This document shows, piece by piece, positions 1 through 6,997 of a stretch of DNA of 37,117 bases. The notes under the pieces were generated by a model, which did no database searches, was not told where the DNA came from, and was given only the letters and a program-made list of their open reading frames with translations. Location: NCBI GenBank assembly GCA_023664605.1, contig JAMPFF010000028.1:1-37117 (forward strand). The letters are read 5' to 3'. Every line of letters starts with the position of its first letter. The first letter of the stretch is position 1. This DNA is from Clostridium sp. (lineage in GTDB: Bacteria; Bacillota; Clostridia; Lachnospirales; Lachnospiraceae). Made by a program: the position numbers and the translations under genes.

Positions 1-768
1 CCATGTAAATACCATACATACGACTGTCGCAATCGCCGGAGCAACCGTTGTCGTTACAAAAACGGAACCTAACTGCTCTACGCTTGTACATGCCGCACCG
101 TTAAATCCGTACCAGCCAAGCCATAAGATAAATACGCCGAGACATCCTATCGGAAGATTATGTCCGGGAAATGCGTTGACTTTTACTTTACCGTCTTTAC
201 CTTTTGTAAATTTACCGATACGGGGGCCTAATATTTTCGCGCCAATCAAAGCGGAAATACCGCCGACCATATGAATCGCGCAAGACCCCGCAAAATCGTG
301 GAAGCCCATTTGCGCCAGCCAGCCGCCGCCCCAAATCCAGTGCGCCTCAATCGGATAAATCAGTGCAGAAATAATACCCGAATAAATACAGTAGGATAAA
401 AATTTCGTTCTTTCCGCCATGGCCCCGGAAACGATTGTCGCCGTCGTTGCACAGAACACGAGGTTGAATACAAAATTTGACCAGTCAAAATTTGCATAAT
501 TTGTGAAAATATCAAATCCGGGTTTCCCGATTAACCCGACCAAATCTTCACCAAACAATAGTCCAAAACCAATCAGGATAAACACAACCGTACCGATACA
601 AAAATCCATCAGGTTTTTCATCAGGATATTACCTGCATTTTTGGCTCTGGTGAAACCGGTCTCCACCATGGCAAAACCAGCCTGCATCCAGAATACCAAA
701 GCGGCGCCAATCAGAAACCAGACGCCAAACACTTCACCGCTTACAGCACTCATCATTTCTTCTGTCAT
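1..768 (-). CDS. amt: Ammonium transporter Amt, N-terminal part (cut by left edge)
   Basis: The reverse strand is open from an ATG at 768 to the window edge, 256 codons, so the C-terminal part lies outside. The protein begins MTEEMMSAVSGEVFGVWFLI and has the hydrophobic Amt/MEP/Rh layout, including WMQAGFAMVETGF near residues 27-39, AHWIWGGGWLAQMGFHDFAG and the IHMVGGISALIGA helix. Amt proteins form trimers in the cytoplasmic membrane that take up ammonium. Full-length members usually have about 400-450 residues, so somewhat more than half is visible. An AGGAGG at 776-781 lies 7 bases before the ATG. The leader from about 970 down to 769 contains two terminator-like hairpins, which suggests attenuation. 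A PII gene (glnK) often follows amt, but it would lie outside the window. Confidence 0.95.
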   Translation of the reverse strand, partial: MTEEMMSAVSGEVFGVWFLIGAALVFWMQAGFAMVETGFTRAKNAGNILMKNLMDFCIGTVVFILIGFGLLFGEDLVGLIGKPGFDIFTNYANFDWSNFVFNLVFCATTATIVSGAMAERTKFLSYCIYSGIISALIYPIEAHWIWGGGWLAQMGFHDFAGSCAIHMVGGISALIGAKILGPRIGKFTKGKDGKVKVNAFPGHNLPIGCLGVFILWLGWYGFNGAACTSVEQLGSVFVTTTVAPAIATVVCMVFTW

Positions 769-796
769 AATTTTTCCTCCTCACACGCTTAAGAAT

Positions 797-843
797 AAAA
801 AAGTGGAGTCAATGACCGCTGTCCCTGTAAGCGCCATTGCTCC
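797..843 (-). terminator. Terminator-like hairpin T2 in the amt leader
   Basis: Read on the minus strand, GGAGCAATGGCGCT pairs with AGCGGTCATTGACTCC, with small internal loops (stem 805-843). It is followed by AC and six T residues (797-802). This has the form of an intrinsic terminator, yet it lies only about 30 bases before the amt start codon and no gene ends here. A leader attenuator is therefore the simplest reading. Confidence 0.65.
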
Positions 844-874
844 ACATTCTAATCTCAAACTATTGTATTTACGA

Positions 875-917
875 GAAAATCACTCCGCGACTTATCTAGC
901 CGCGTGGAAAAATTTTC
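875..917 (-). other. Stem-loop SL2 in the amt leader
   Basis: On the minus strand GAAAAT (912-917) pairs with ATTTTC (875-880), and the inner CGCG segments (901-904 and 886-889) pair around a short AGATA loop. The stem lies between the two terminator-like hairpins. It could be a sensor or antiterminator element, but this is inferred from position only. Confidence 0.45.
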
Positions 918-927
918 TACTATGAAG

Positions 928-962
928 AAAAAAGGTACTATGAATCTCTCCACAGCACCTTT
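928..962 (-). terminator. Terminator-like hairpin T1, just after the amt promoter
   Basis: On the minus strand AAAGGTGCTGTG (951-962) pairs with CATAGTACCTTT (931-942), including two G-U pairs, around an 8-base loop. A six-T run follows (928-933). It would stop transcripts coming from the membrane-protein gene that ends at 1049. It also lies about 10 bases downstream of the predicted amt transcription start, so it may act as an early attenuator. Confidence 0.75.
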
Positions 963-977
963 GCTCTTATGAATTGG

Positions 978-1006
978 ATTGTAGCACCGGATTTTCCGGT
1001 TGTCAA
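978..1006 (-). promoter_or_regulatory. Probable amt promoter
   Basis: The minus strand shows TTGACA (1001-1006), a 17-base spacer and TACAAT (978-983), close to the sigma-70/SigA consensus. The spacer contains an inverted repeat ACCGG-N5-CCGGT (986-1000). The position implies a leader of about 200 bases before the amt ATG at 768. Confidence 0.75.
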
Positions 1007-1048
1007 TATTTTTTTTTAGAAATTTTATATTATTATTTCTGCAACACA

Positions 1049-2419
1049 TTATCCATATACTATAATATGGCGAATCACTTGCAGTATATTAAGCAAACCA
1101 CCTATCCATCCTAACGTATAAAACGTGTATTTAAATAATTTATTTTTAAAAATATTATAAGATATTCCCAGTATACATACGCAAAGCATAATAGAAAAGT
1201 AGAAAAAGCCTGCCACACGTATTATGGATGCAGACACTGTTGTTGTGAAACCGATTGCCACACATGGAAACAATCCAAAAAACAGTAAAAATCCAACCAG
1301 AAACCATGACAAATTGGAAAAATCTGTCAGATATGCCACCAGATAGCATATACATAAAACCATCAATATAGCCGATACTAAGGCACAAAATTGCTCTAAC
1401 TGAGAAGACGTTTCAAATAAAGCGTCCGGATAAATATACGTCAATGTCCGGTTTGTAATTGTATAAGCAACAAACATATATCCGGTCCAAAAAATATCAA
1501 AAATCAACGGTATAGAAGATATCAGTCTAATAAAATTTTTTTTCGTTTTATAAAATGAGCAAACCACCAACATTACACATAAAGTAAATAAAATAATATT
1601 GGGAACAGATATAAAATGATAAAAAGTAGAATTAATTCCCATACGCAAATGTCCGCCGATTGACATATTTAATAATTCTGCAGTGTTATGGTGGCGTGCA
1701 TCTTCGATATTTCGCACTCTATTTCCTGGAGAGGTAAAAAACATGATGATATTTAATACACTTCCAATCATGCCCTCAACAAACAATATTCGGAAAGTTT
1801 TATTCTTAGCCTTACATGTTATATAGACAAAAAGGAAAATAATAAGCATTGAAATAGCAAGCAGATTACAATTAGCAGCATACAAAACTGCAACGCCATA
1901 TAAAATGTAAGTTGGCAGTTTCATATTTCTCTCCTCTTTGACTGAAAACAAAAAAACATAGAGACTATAAAAAAATGCGGACAATGCCCATGTATAAACG
2001 ATGGTAGTCGTCATCCATCCTGCTGTTGCAAATAAAGAATACGGAAAGCTAAGGAAAACAAGCACTATCCATAAACGGGGAGTTAATGATGTTTCTTGAG
2101 AATTTGCAGTTAATAATTTTACCACTTTTGCAAAATAGCAATATATAATTTCAATCATAATAACATCTAAAATTTTCCAGATAAAATTGGGAAGAGCTTC
2201 TATAACAACCTCTACTGTGTACTGAAAAAGAGTTGAACTGGCTTCATTCCAAATATACCATAAATAAGGAAATAAATTATAATTACATTGTTTCAAAACT
2301 GGAGCCATCTTTAAATCATCCCAATAATCCGTATGCATAAAAGCGTGCAATACTCCATATATGACAGCAATCATAATATAGTCATAATATTTATTCCATA
2401 ATTTCTTAATCTGATTCAT
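1049..2419 (-). CDS. Polytopic membrane protein, DUF6056/GT-C-like
   Basis: The frame is open from an ATG at 2446 (465 residues). I prefer the ATG at 2419, giving 456 residues starting MNQIKKLWNKYYDYIMIAVI, because AGGA and GGGAG precede it and the predicted transcription start near 2449 leaves no leader for the upstream ATG. About ten or more hydrophobic segments are visible. An acidic HTDYWDD motif follows the first one, a feature of GT-C-fold glycosyltransferase-like membrane proteins and of the DUF6056 group. The function is probably transfer or export of a lipid-linked sugar, but no substrate can be named. The gene is visibly more AT-rich than the housekeeping genes in the window, possibly a sign of transfer. 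It is divergent from another membrane protein at 2578. Confidence 0.7.
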   Translation of the reverse strand: MNQIKKLWNKYYDYIMIAVIYGVLHAFMHTDYWDDLKMAPVLKQCNYNLFPYLWYIWNEASSTLFQYTVEVVIEALPNFIWKILDVIMIEIIYCYFAKVVKLLTANSQETSLTPRLWIVLVFLSFPYSLFATAGWMTTTIVYTWALSAFFYSLYVFLFSVKEERNMKLPTYILYGVAVLYAANCNLLAISMLIIFLFVYITCKAKNKTFRILFVEGMIGSVLNIIMFFTSPGNRVRNIEDARHHNTAELLNMSIGGHLRMGINSTFYHFISVPNIILFTLCVMLVVCSFYKTKKNFIRLISSIPLIFDIFWTGYMFVAYTITNRTLTYIYPDALFETSSQLEQFCALVSAILMVLCICYLVAYLTDFSNLSWFLVGFLLFFGLFPCVAIGFTTTVSASIIRVAGFFYFSIMLCVCILGISYNIFKNKLFKYTFYTLGWIGGLLNILQVIRHIIVYG

Positions 2420-2454
2420 TGTTTCCTGCTCCCTCTTTATTTTCATTATTTTTT

Positions 2455-2483
2455 ATAGTAATATATATTAAAAACACTGTCAA
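2455..2483 (-). promoter_or_regulatory. Promoter of the DUF6056-like gene
   Basis: The minus strand carries TTGACA (2478-2483), a 17-base spacer and TACTAT (2455-2460). The implied start near 2449 supports translation from the ATG at 2419 rather than the one at 2446. Confidence 0.65.
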
Positions 2484-2502
2484 CTATATTTAACCCAACT
2501 AT

Positions 2503-2543
2503 GGCAAATTGACCTATTGACATTAGAGGTAAATTGACCTATT
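2503..2543. repeat. Two 16-bp direct repeats between divergent promoters
   Basis: GGCAAATTGACCTATT (2503-2518) recurs as GGTAAATTGACCTATT (2528-2543), with one mismatch and a 25-bp period. A TTGACA at 2517-2522 overlaps the end of the first copy and could be the -35 box of the rightward gene, with a weak TATTTC 17 bases on. Repeats of this kind often bind a regulator; none is identified. Confidence 0.6.
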
Positions 2544-2577
2544 TCTAAATCTATATAATATAAGGAGGTTAAAAAAG

Positions 2578-3732
2578 ATGAAATTACTTGCTGACACAAA
2601 AGAACCGGAAAGAATGCTGCCCAAAATAATACATACAGGCTGTTGTTGTGTTTTATTGGCATTATATATTTTTTTCACACTGCAAAAAGGATATTTCATC
2701 ATTGCTTACGGCACTCCAAGAGAACTTCGGGAAATGACCGGCATTGCCGTCGCCCGGCAATTTGCTTACGGACACAATCCTTATGCGCTCTCCGCACTTG
2801 AACACAATATTCCTGCCGTCACAAGTATTTACGGCATTCTTGTGCCGCTTCTTATGAGTCCATTTATCCGCCTGTTTTCCGTCACACCGTTAAGCGCTCT
2901 ACAAATCTGTCAACTGCTGACTTTGATTGTCGAAGTAACCGGCGCAGTTTTCTTTTATCATCTGCTTTTTATAAAAACAAAAAACCAGCTATTATCTCTT
3001 ATCGGAATGCTGCTGTTTCAAACATGTTACTGGCGGTATTCTTCATTCGGCGGCGCATTCCCCGACCAATGGGGTTTAACCGTCTCTGTTATTTTCATGA
3101 CCTTGCTTTACATAGATGAACGGCGGAAACGTTACCGTCCTCTGCTCTATGCCGTTATCATGGTAAGTTTATTCTATATGAAACAATATTTTGTACTTAT
3201 TTTAATCGGATTGTGCGTCTACCTGTTTCTTCGTTCCAAAAAAGATTGCATGAAAATGATTTTTTATGGCATTCTTACGGGATGCCTGTCCATCCTGATA
3301 ATACATACTCTATTCCCTCTTTATTTCTCGGAGGTATTTCCGATTGCTCAGGGGCAGACGCTTACCGGCGATTCCGCTTACTCGGCGGCACAAATCGTCA
3401 AACTTTCTCTTTACTATGGACCTGTCGTATTATTTGCTATAGTCGGAATACTTTACAATATCTGTCGTATGATTAAATACCGTCGCCTTTGTCCGGAAAT
3501 GACCTATGAATTGTGCCAGACTGTTTTTATTTTTCTGCCATTGTTTCATATTGCAGAAAACCAAGGTACGAATTACACATATTATCTGCAGTTATGGTAT
3601 CCATACATTATCCTGCTTGGTCTCGTTTCCGCCTCCGAATTGTTAAAATGGTTGTTCTCACAATCTGCCGCGCAGATACTCGCTACCACCCCCCCCCGAA
3701 AATTTTGCTTTCCAAAACCGGTTATGGCCTGA
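2578..3732 (+). CDS. Polytopic membrane protein, GT-C glycosyltransferase-like (N-terminal part of a frameshifted gene)
   Basis: A strong AAGGAGG (2562-2568) precedes the ATG. The 384-residue product has about nine hydrophobic segments. After the first comes a loop with RQFAYGHNPYALSALEH; the G-x-NPY pattern is seen in GT-C-type membrane glycosyltransferases. The authentic frame runs to about 3697 and then reads a short out-of-frame tail (RKFCFPKPVMA) after a run of nine C residues at 3689-3697. One extra C, or two fewer, joins it to the frame ending at 4226 and gives a continuous protein of about 549 residues. The join restores a transmembrane helix (GLIWLLLIFSFIRIL). The function is inferred from general layout only. 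The frameshift could be phase variation, decay or a sequence error. Confidence 0.7.
   Translation: MKLLADTKEPERMLPKIIHTGCCCVLLALYIFFTLQKGYFIIAYGTPRELREMTGIAVARQFAYGHNPYALSALEHNIPAVTSIYGILVPLLMSPFIRLFSVTPLSALQICQLLTLIVEVTGAVFFYHLLFIKTKNQLLSLIGMLLFQTCYWRYSSFGGAFPDQWGLTVSVIFMTLLYIDERRKRYRPLLYAVIMVSLFYMKQYFVLILIGLCVYLFLRSKKDCMKMIFYGILTGCLSILIIHTLFPLYFSEVFPIAQGQTLTGDSAYSAAQIVKLSLYYGPVVLFAIVGILYNICRMIKYRRLCPEMTYELCQTVFIFLPLFHIAENQGTNYTYYLQLWYPYIILLGLVSASELLKWLFSQSAAQILATTPPRKFCFPKPVMA
3689..3697 (+). repeat. C9 homopolymer at the frameshift site
   Basis: Nine consecutive C residues lie exactly where the reading frame of the membrane protein breaks. Codons upstream (ACC ACC CCC CCC) and downstream (AAA ATT TTG CTT) read naturally only if the tract is one base longer or two shorter. 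Such tracts are prone to slipped-strand mispairing and also to sequencing error. Confidence 0.85.
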
Positions 3733-4226
3733 TATGGCTTCTACTCATATTTTCCTTTATAAGGATTCTTCCGTCCTGCTTCTGTCCGCCTTTAACCCAA
3801 GAGCAACAGGAAGCATGGCATGACGCCTATCGCATGTTGGACTCTCACGCCTCTGAAGGAGATATCCTTGTCACTATGCTTTTATCGGATTATTGTCTGG
3901 AACGGGGAATTGAAACATCAAATTACGGACAGGCGGAATACAATAATATACAAAATTTGGATAATTATAAGAACAACAAACTGTGGCGCAATATTTTTCT
4001 CTTTGCATATACGGACGAACTGCTGCAGAAGAATATTTCCTACAACCAGACAGTCAAAGATAACATATCCCGGCAATCCTATCATTGTATTGCGCTTGTT
4101 TACGCAGGAGAATATCATCTTGCGGAAAGCGATATCCTAAATGCCGGATATCATGTTGCCGCTGCTAAAGAACTGCAGACCGGCAGCCAATGCTGGCATA
4201 CGACTTTCTATACGCTCCCCGACTAA
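3690..4226 (+). pseudogene. C-terminal part of the frameshifted membrane protein
   Basis: In the frame ending at 4226 the sequence continues after the C tract as KILLSKTGYGLIWLLLIFSF, a last transmembrane helix. A hydrophilic domain of about 155 residues follows, with LTQEQQEAWHDAYRMLDSH and LPD at the end. A membrane core followed by an extracytoplasmic C-terminal domain is typical of GT-C-type transferases. The frame also contains an internal ATG at 3513, but the segment 3513-3690 overlaps the N-terminal part in another frame and is a shadow. No ribosome site precedes this half, so it is unlikely to be translated separately. Confidence 0.65.
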
Positions 4227-4330
4227 ACCGCATAACTCACTGACTAAATGATTGATTTGTCAAAACTTCTATGATATGTTGGATATGATAAATGACATGG
4301 AATTATTTTCTGATAAAGAAAGGCATTTTT

Positions 4331-4786
4331 ATGATACCGGTACAAATACAAGAAGCTTCCTTAAACGATATCTTACTGCATGACTTACTTTCGCTTTCAG
4401 CCGAATGGGAACGGGAACAGAGCTGCTATGGCTACCACCAAAATGAAAAAAGCGATTTGGAGGGCAGACGCATTTTCACCGCTCAAAATGATTCTGAAAT
4501 TATCGGCTATGCTTTCGGCAAAGTCTGCACCGCCGAAAAAGACAGTTCTATTATGCAGCATGGTACAACATATTTTGAATTGGAAGAAATTTTTGTCCGG
4601 CAAAACTTCCGCTCTTTAGGCATCGGCAGACAATTATTTGAAACGATAGAAAACGCTCTGAAAAAAGAGGCTGTTCCTTATATCCTGTTAAGTACGGCAA
4701 CGAAGAATTATAAGGCTGTTATGCACTTCTATCTGGATGAAATAGGGATGGAGTTTTGGAGTGCGAGATTGTTTAAGAAGATATAA
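4331..4786 (+). CDS. GNAT family N-acetyltransferase
   Basis: The chosen ATG at 4331 is preceded by AAAGG at 4319-4323; an in-frame ATG at 4292 lacks such a site. The product has 151 residues. It contains the acetyl-CoA-binding motif A (FVRQNFRSLGIGRQLFETIE, with the R-S-L-G-I-G-R loop) and a late beta strand with NYKAVMHFYLDEIGM, as in Gcn5-related acetyltransferases. The substrate cannot be predicted. Its stop overlaps the end of the convergent kinase-like gene by 14 bp, so there is no room for a terminator between them. Confidence 0.88.
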   Translation: MIPVQIQEASLNDILLHDLLSLSAEWEREQSCYGYHQNEKSDLEGRRIFTAQNDSEIIGYAFGKVCTAEKDSSIMQHGTTYFELEEIFVRQNFRSLGIGRQLFETIENALKKEAVPYILLSTATKNYKAVMHFYLDEIGMEFWSARLFKKI

Positions 4787-5294
4787 ACTCCGGCGTTTTC
4801 GACCAATATTGAACGCCCCAGTTTTCAAAATTCCATTCATCCGTATAATCGTTACACTCAAAATCAATATAATAGAGTTCTTCTTTTTGCACCACAAAAT
4901 TTGTAGGAAAATAATCTATATTCGTATGCGCGGCATATAACAGTTCACACATGCCGTACATCTGACGGAGATAGTCGCCTTTCATCCTATCCTGCAAAAT
5001 CAGTTCAGAAATTGTCTCTCCATCAATAAAATCTTTCAGAATACGTTCATTTTTTATATCAACATCAATCATTTCAGGCATTCTTATTCCGATTTCTTTC
5101 AGTCTGTTATAGTCTCTTATTTCCGCCTCGATTTTATTTCCGAATTGATAATAATCACAAGGTTCATGATGTATCTGCTTTAAAACATATTTCCTAACTC
5201 CATCATAAGCCAGATAAGAGTACCCGCCTTTGCCTTTTCCCAATAATGTAAGAATTTCATACTCTTTATCATTTACGGCAATTTTTTCATTCAT
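4773..5294 (-). CDS. Small protein-kinase-fold protein
   Basis: From the ATG at 5294 the product has 173 residues. It shows a compact kinase plan: glycine-rich loop LLGKGKGGYSYLA, a lysine in YVLKQI, a glutamate in AEIRDY, a catalytic loop NIDYFPTNFVV (D-x-x-P-x-N, like the RDLKPEN loop of Ser/Thr kinases) and DFE in place of DFG. This is far shorter than a Hanks-type kinase and resembles minimal or RIO/aminoglycoside-kinase-like proteins, so the substrate is open. The ATG lies inside the end of the upstream phosphatase gene (8-bp overlap), suggesting translational coupling. An in-frame ATG at 5339 is possible but lies wholly inside the upstream gene. Confidence 0.75.
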   Translation of the reverse strand: MNEKIAVNDKEYEILTLLGKGKGGYSYLAYDGVRKYVLKQIHHEPCDYYQFGNKIEAEIRDYNRLKEIGIRMPEMIDVDIKNERILKDFIDGETISELILQDRMKGDYLRQMYGMCELLYAAHTNIDYFPTNFVVQKEELYYIDFECNDYTDEWNFENWGVQYWSKTPEFISS

Positions 5295-5901
5295 CTTCCT
5301 TATCCGCTCTCTTTTTCCCCTGAAACTCTTTCTCAACATGGCAATGTTCTGTCATTGAAACCATCTTCTCCCCATCGAAATCCAGTTCGATAATATAGGG
5401 CATCCAGTCTATGATGCGCAGGAAATCTTTGCAGCCAAACGCAGGCTGGTAAAAATTGATGATTGCGCTGAGCGCCGTTCCATGCGTACCGATTACAATG
5501 CGTCTGCCTTTGTTTTCCGACAATATCTCCGTCAGCGCCGCTATATTTCTTTTTTGCACCATATTGATTGATTCGCCGTTTTCTTCATGATAATCATGAT
5601 TTGCCCACCGTTTTTCAAACATACCGTGGTTGTTGCCGTCAGCGCCTTTTTCCCGCTCGCGCAGTCTTTCGTCGGTTCTAATCTCTTTGCCGTAAAAAGC
5701 CGCCGTATCCGCAATCGTATCAAAACTCCTCTTATACGGGCTGCTGTAGAAAACATCTATTTCTTTATCTTTCAAAAAATCCAGCACAATCCCGGCGTCC
5801 TGCTTGCCCTCGGCGGTCAGCGGTCTGGTTCTGTCGTCCTCCCACATATGTTCCGGCTGCGCATGGCGCACAAAATACACTTTTGTTTTTTCCAATTTCA
5901 T
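5287..5901 (-). CDS. Histidine phosphatase family protein (phosphoglycerate mutase-like)
   Basis: The protein carries the RHG-type active site: VYFVRHAQPEH at the N-terminus (phospho-accepting His), SSPYKRSFDTI, the acid residue region RLREREKG, and the second histidine in GTHGTALS. These proteins remove phosphate from small molecules or proteins through a phosphohistidine intermediate; the substrate is not predictable. The open frame starts at 5940, but the only ribosome site is GGGGAGG at about 5903-5909. That is one base from the ATG at 5901 and 7 bases from a TTG at 5895, so the true start may be the TTG. The kinase-like gene begins inside its last codons, so the two form an overlapping pair. 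Confidence 0.88.
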   Translation of the reverse strand: MKLEKTKVYFVRHAQPEHMWEDDRTRPLTAEGKQDAGIVLDFLKDKEIDVFYSSPYKRSFDTIADTAAFYGKEIRTDERLREREKGADGNNHGMFEKRWANHDYHEENGESINMVQKRNIAALTEILSENKGRRIVIGTHGTALSAIINFYQPAFGCKDFLRIIDWMPYIIELDFDGEKMVSMTEHCHVEKEFQGKKRADKEDE

Positions 5902-6001
5902 ACCTCCCCGCTTATATAGCGCATGATATATCGGTTTCATTTTATCACAGGTACAGAAAAAAGAAAATCTATAAACATAAAAGGTCTTACCCTAATATCA
6001 A

Positions 6002-6982
6002 TTACGGCTGCACCAGAATACGGAACGACGTCTGCGTGGTATCAGTATATTTCTCAATCCCCGCATCGGAAATTTTAAACGCAAGTATCTGAAATACTGA
6101 TGTTTCTTCCACATCCGGCAGAATAACGGGAATGGAAATGGAAGTATCTGCCGATACACCCGCATAATATTTCATATGCTCTCCGTCTATCGGTACCTGT
6201 TTCCAATTCAAAAAACCCATGATAACATAATTTTCATCCTCCGACTCCAATGCCTGATTGAGAATAACCAATTCTACCGTTTCACCGCCTTTTCTTTCTA
6301 CGGATACAATCAAATCATCTCTTGAATCTATCAGTTCAAAACCGGATATATTTTCTTCAACGCGAAACTCGGTATAGTTTTGCTCGTTTTTTTGTTCTTC
6401 CCGTATATCGCTATATTCCCTTTCCAGTTCAAAACGCCCTATATTCCACTCTCTGGTGGAAAGCATTGCCGACCAGTTATATGTTCCATCAATTACTAAA
6501 TTCTTCTCATCCGGCTGCGGAATAACCGCATAGTCAAACTCCCTGCCCTCCGATTCCGTCAGATGCACGGAAATATTAAACTTCACTTCGCTTTCGCCCT
6601 CTAAACTGAAAGCATAGCTTTGAAAATTTTCTCCTTCTATCTCAAAATCATGCTGCACATAATCAATCAAAATAATTAACAAATAATTTCTTTCTTCGGG
6701 AAAATTTTGTTGAAATCCAATTTTGCCCTGTAAAGTATCTCCCGAAAGCTTAATGATGCTGCCGCCGTCGATGATTTTATTTGTTTCTAAACTATAGAAT
6801 CCGTTAGCTGTACAGCCTTCGGGAATCGTCACGCTTCCATCGGCATGATAAATCGGCGCGTCTATCTTTTCTGAAATTGAATTTTCCTGTATATTCCCTT
6901 TTACTGAACCGATAATTATTATCATAATTATAATTACAGCTAACACAAATACTGGCAGTAATATGATTCTTTTTCCTTTCAT
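6002..6982 (-). CDS. Membrane-anchored extracytoplasmic protein of unknown function
   Basis: The 326-residue product begins MKGKRIILLPVFVLAVIIIM, a basic start and one hydrophobic segment without a cysteine lipobox, so it is probably an N-terminally anchored exported protein. The remainder is rich in beta-type, acidic sequence (for example CTANGFYSLETNKI and FNISVHLTESEGREFDYAVI) and I do not recognise a family. The ATG follows AGAGGAG at a good distance. It lies 15 bases after an acetyltransferase gene and may be cotranscribed with it. Confidence 0.75.
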   Translation of the reverse strand: MKGKRIILLPVFVLAVIIIMIIIIGSVKGNIQENSISEKIDAPIYHADGSVTIPEGCTANGFYSLETNKIIDGGSIIKLSGDTLQGKIGFQQNFPEERNYLLIILIDYVQHDFEIEGENFQSYAFSLEGESEVKFNISVHLTESEGREFDYAVIPQPDEKNLVIDGTYNWSAMLSTREWNIGRFELEREYSDIREEQKNEQNYTEFRVEENISGFELIDSRDDLIVSVERKGGETVELVILNQALESEDENYVIMGFLNWKQVPIDGEHMKYYAGVSADTSISIPVILPDVEETSVFQILAFKISDAGIEKYTDTTQTSFRILVQP

Positions 6983-6997
6983 ACTTCTCCTCTCTGT

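Noticed and set aside
503-925. Open frame of 140 codons on the plus strand.
   Set aside because: It is antisense to the amt coding sequence and its leader, has Pro/Ile/Ser-rich shadow-type composition and no ribosome site.
2554-2559. Perfect TATAAT just before the gene at 2578, considered as its -10 box.
   Set aside because: Transcription from it would start inside the AAGGAGG ribosome site, leaving no functional leader.
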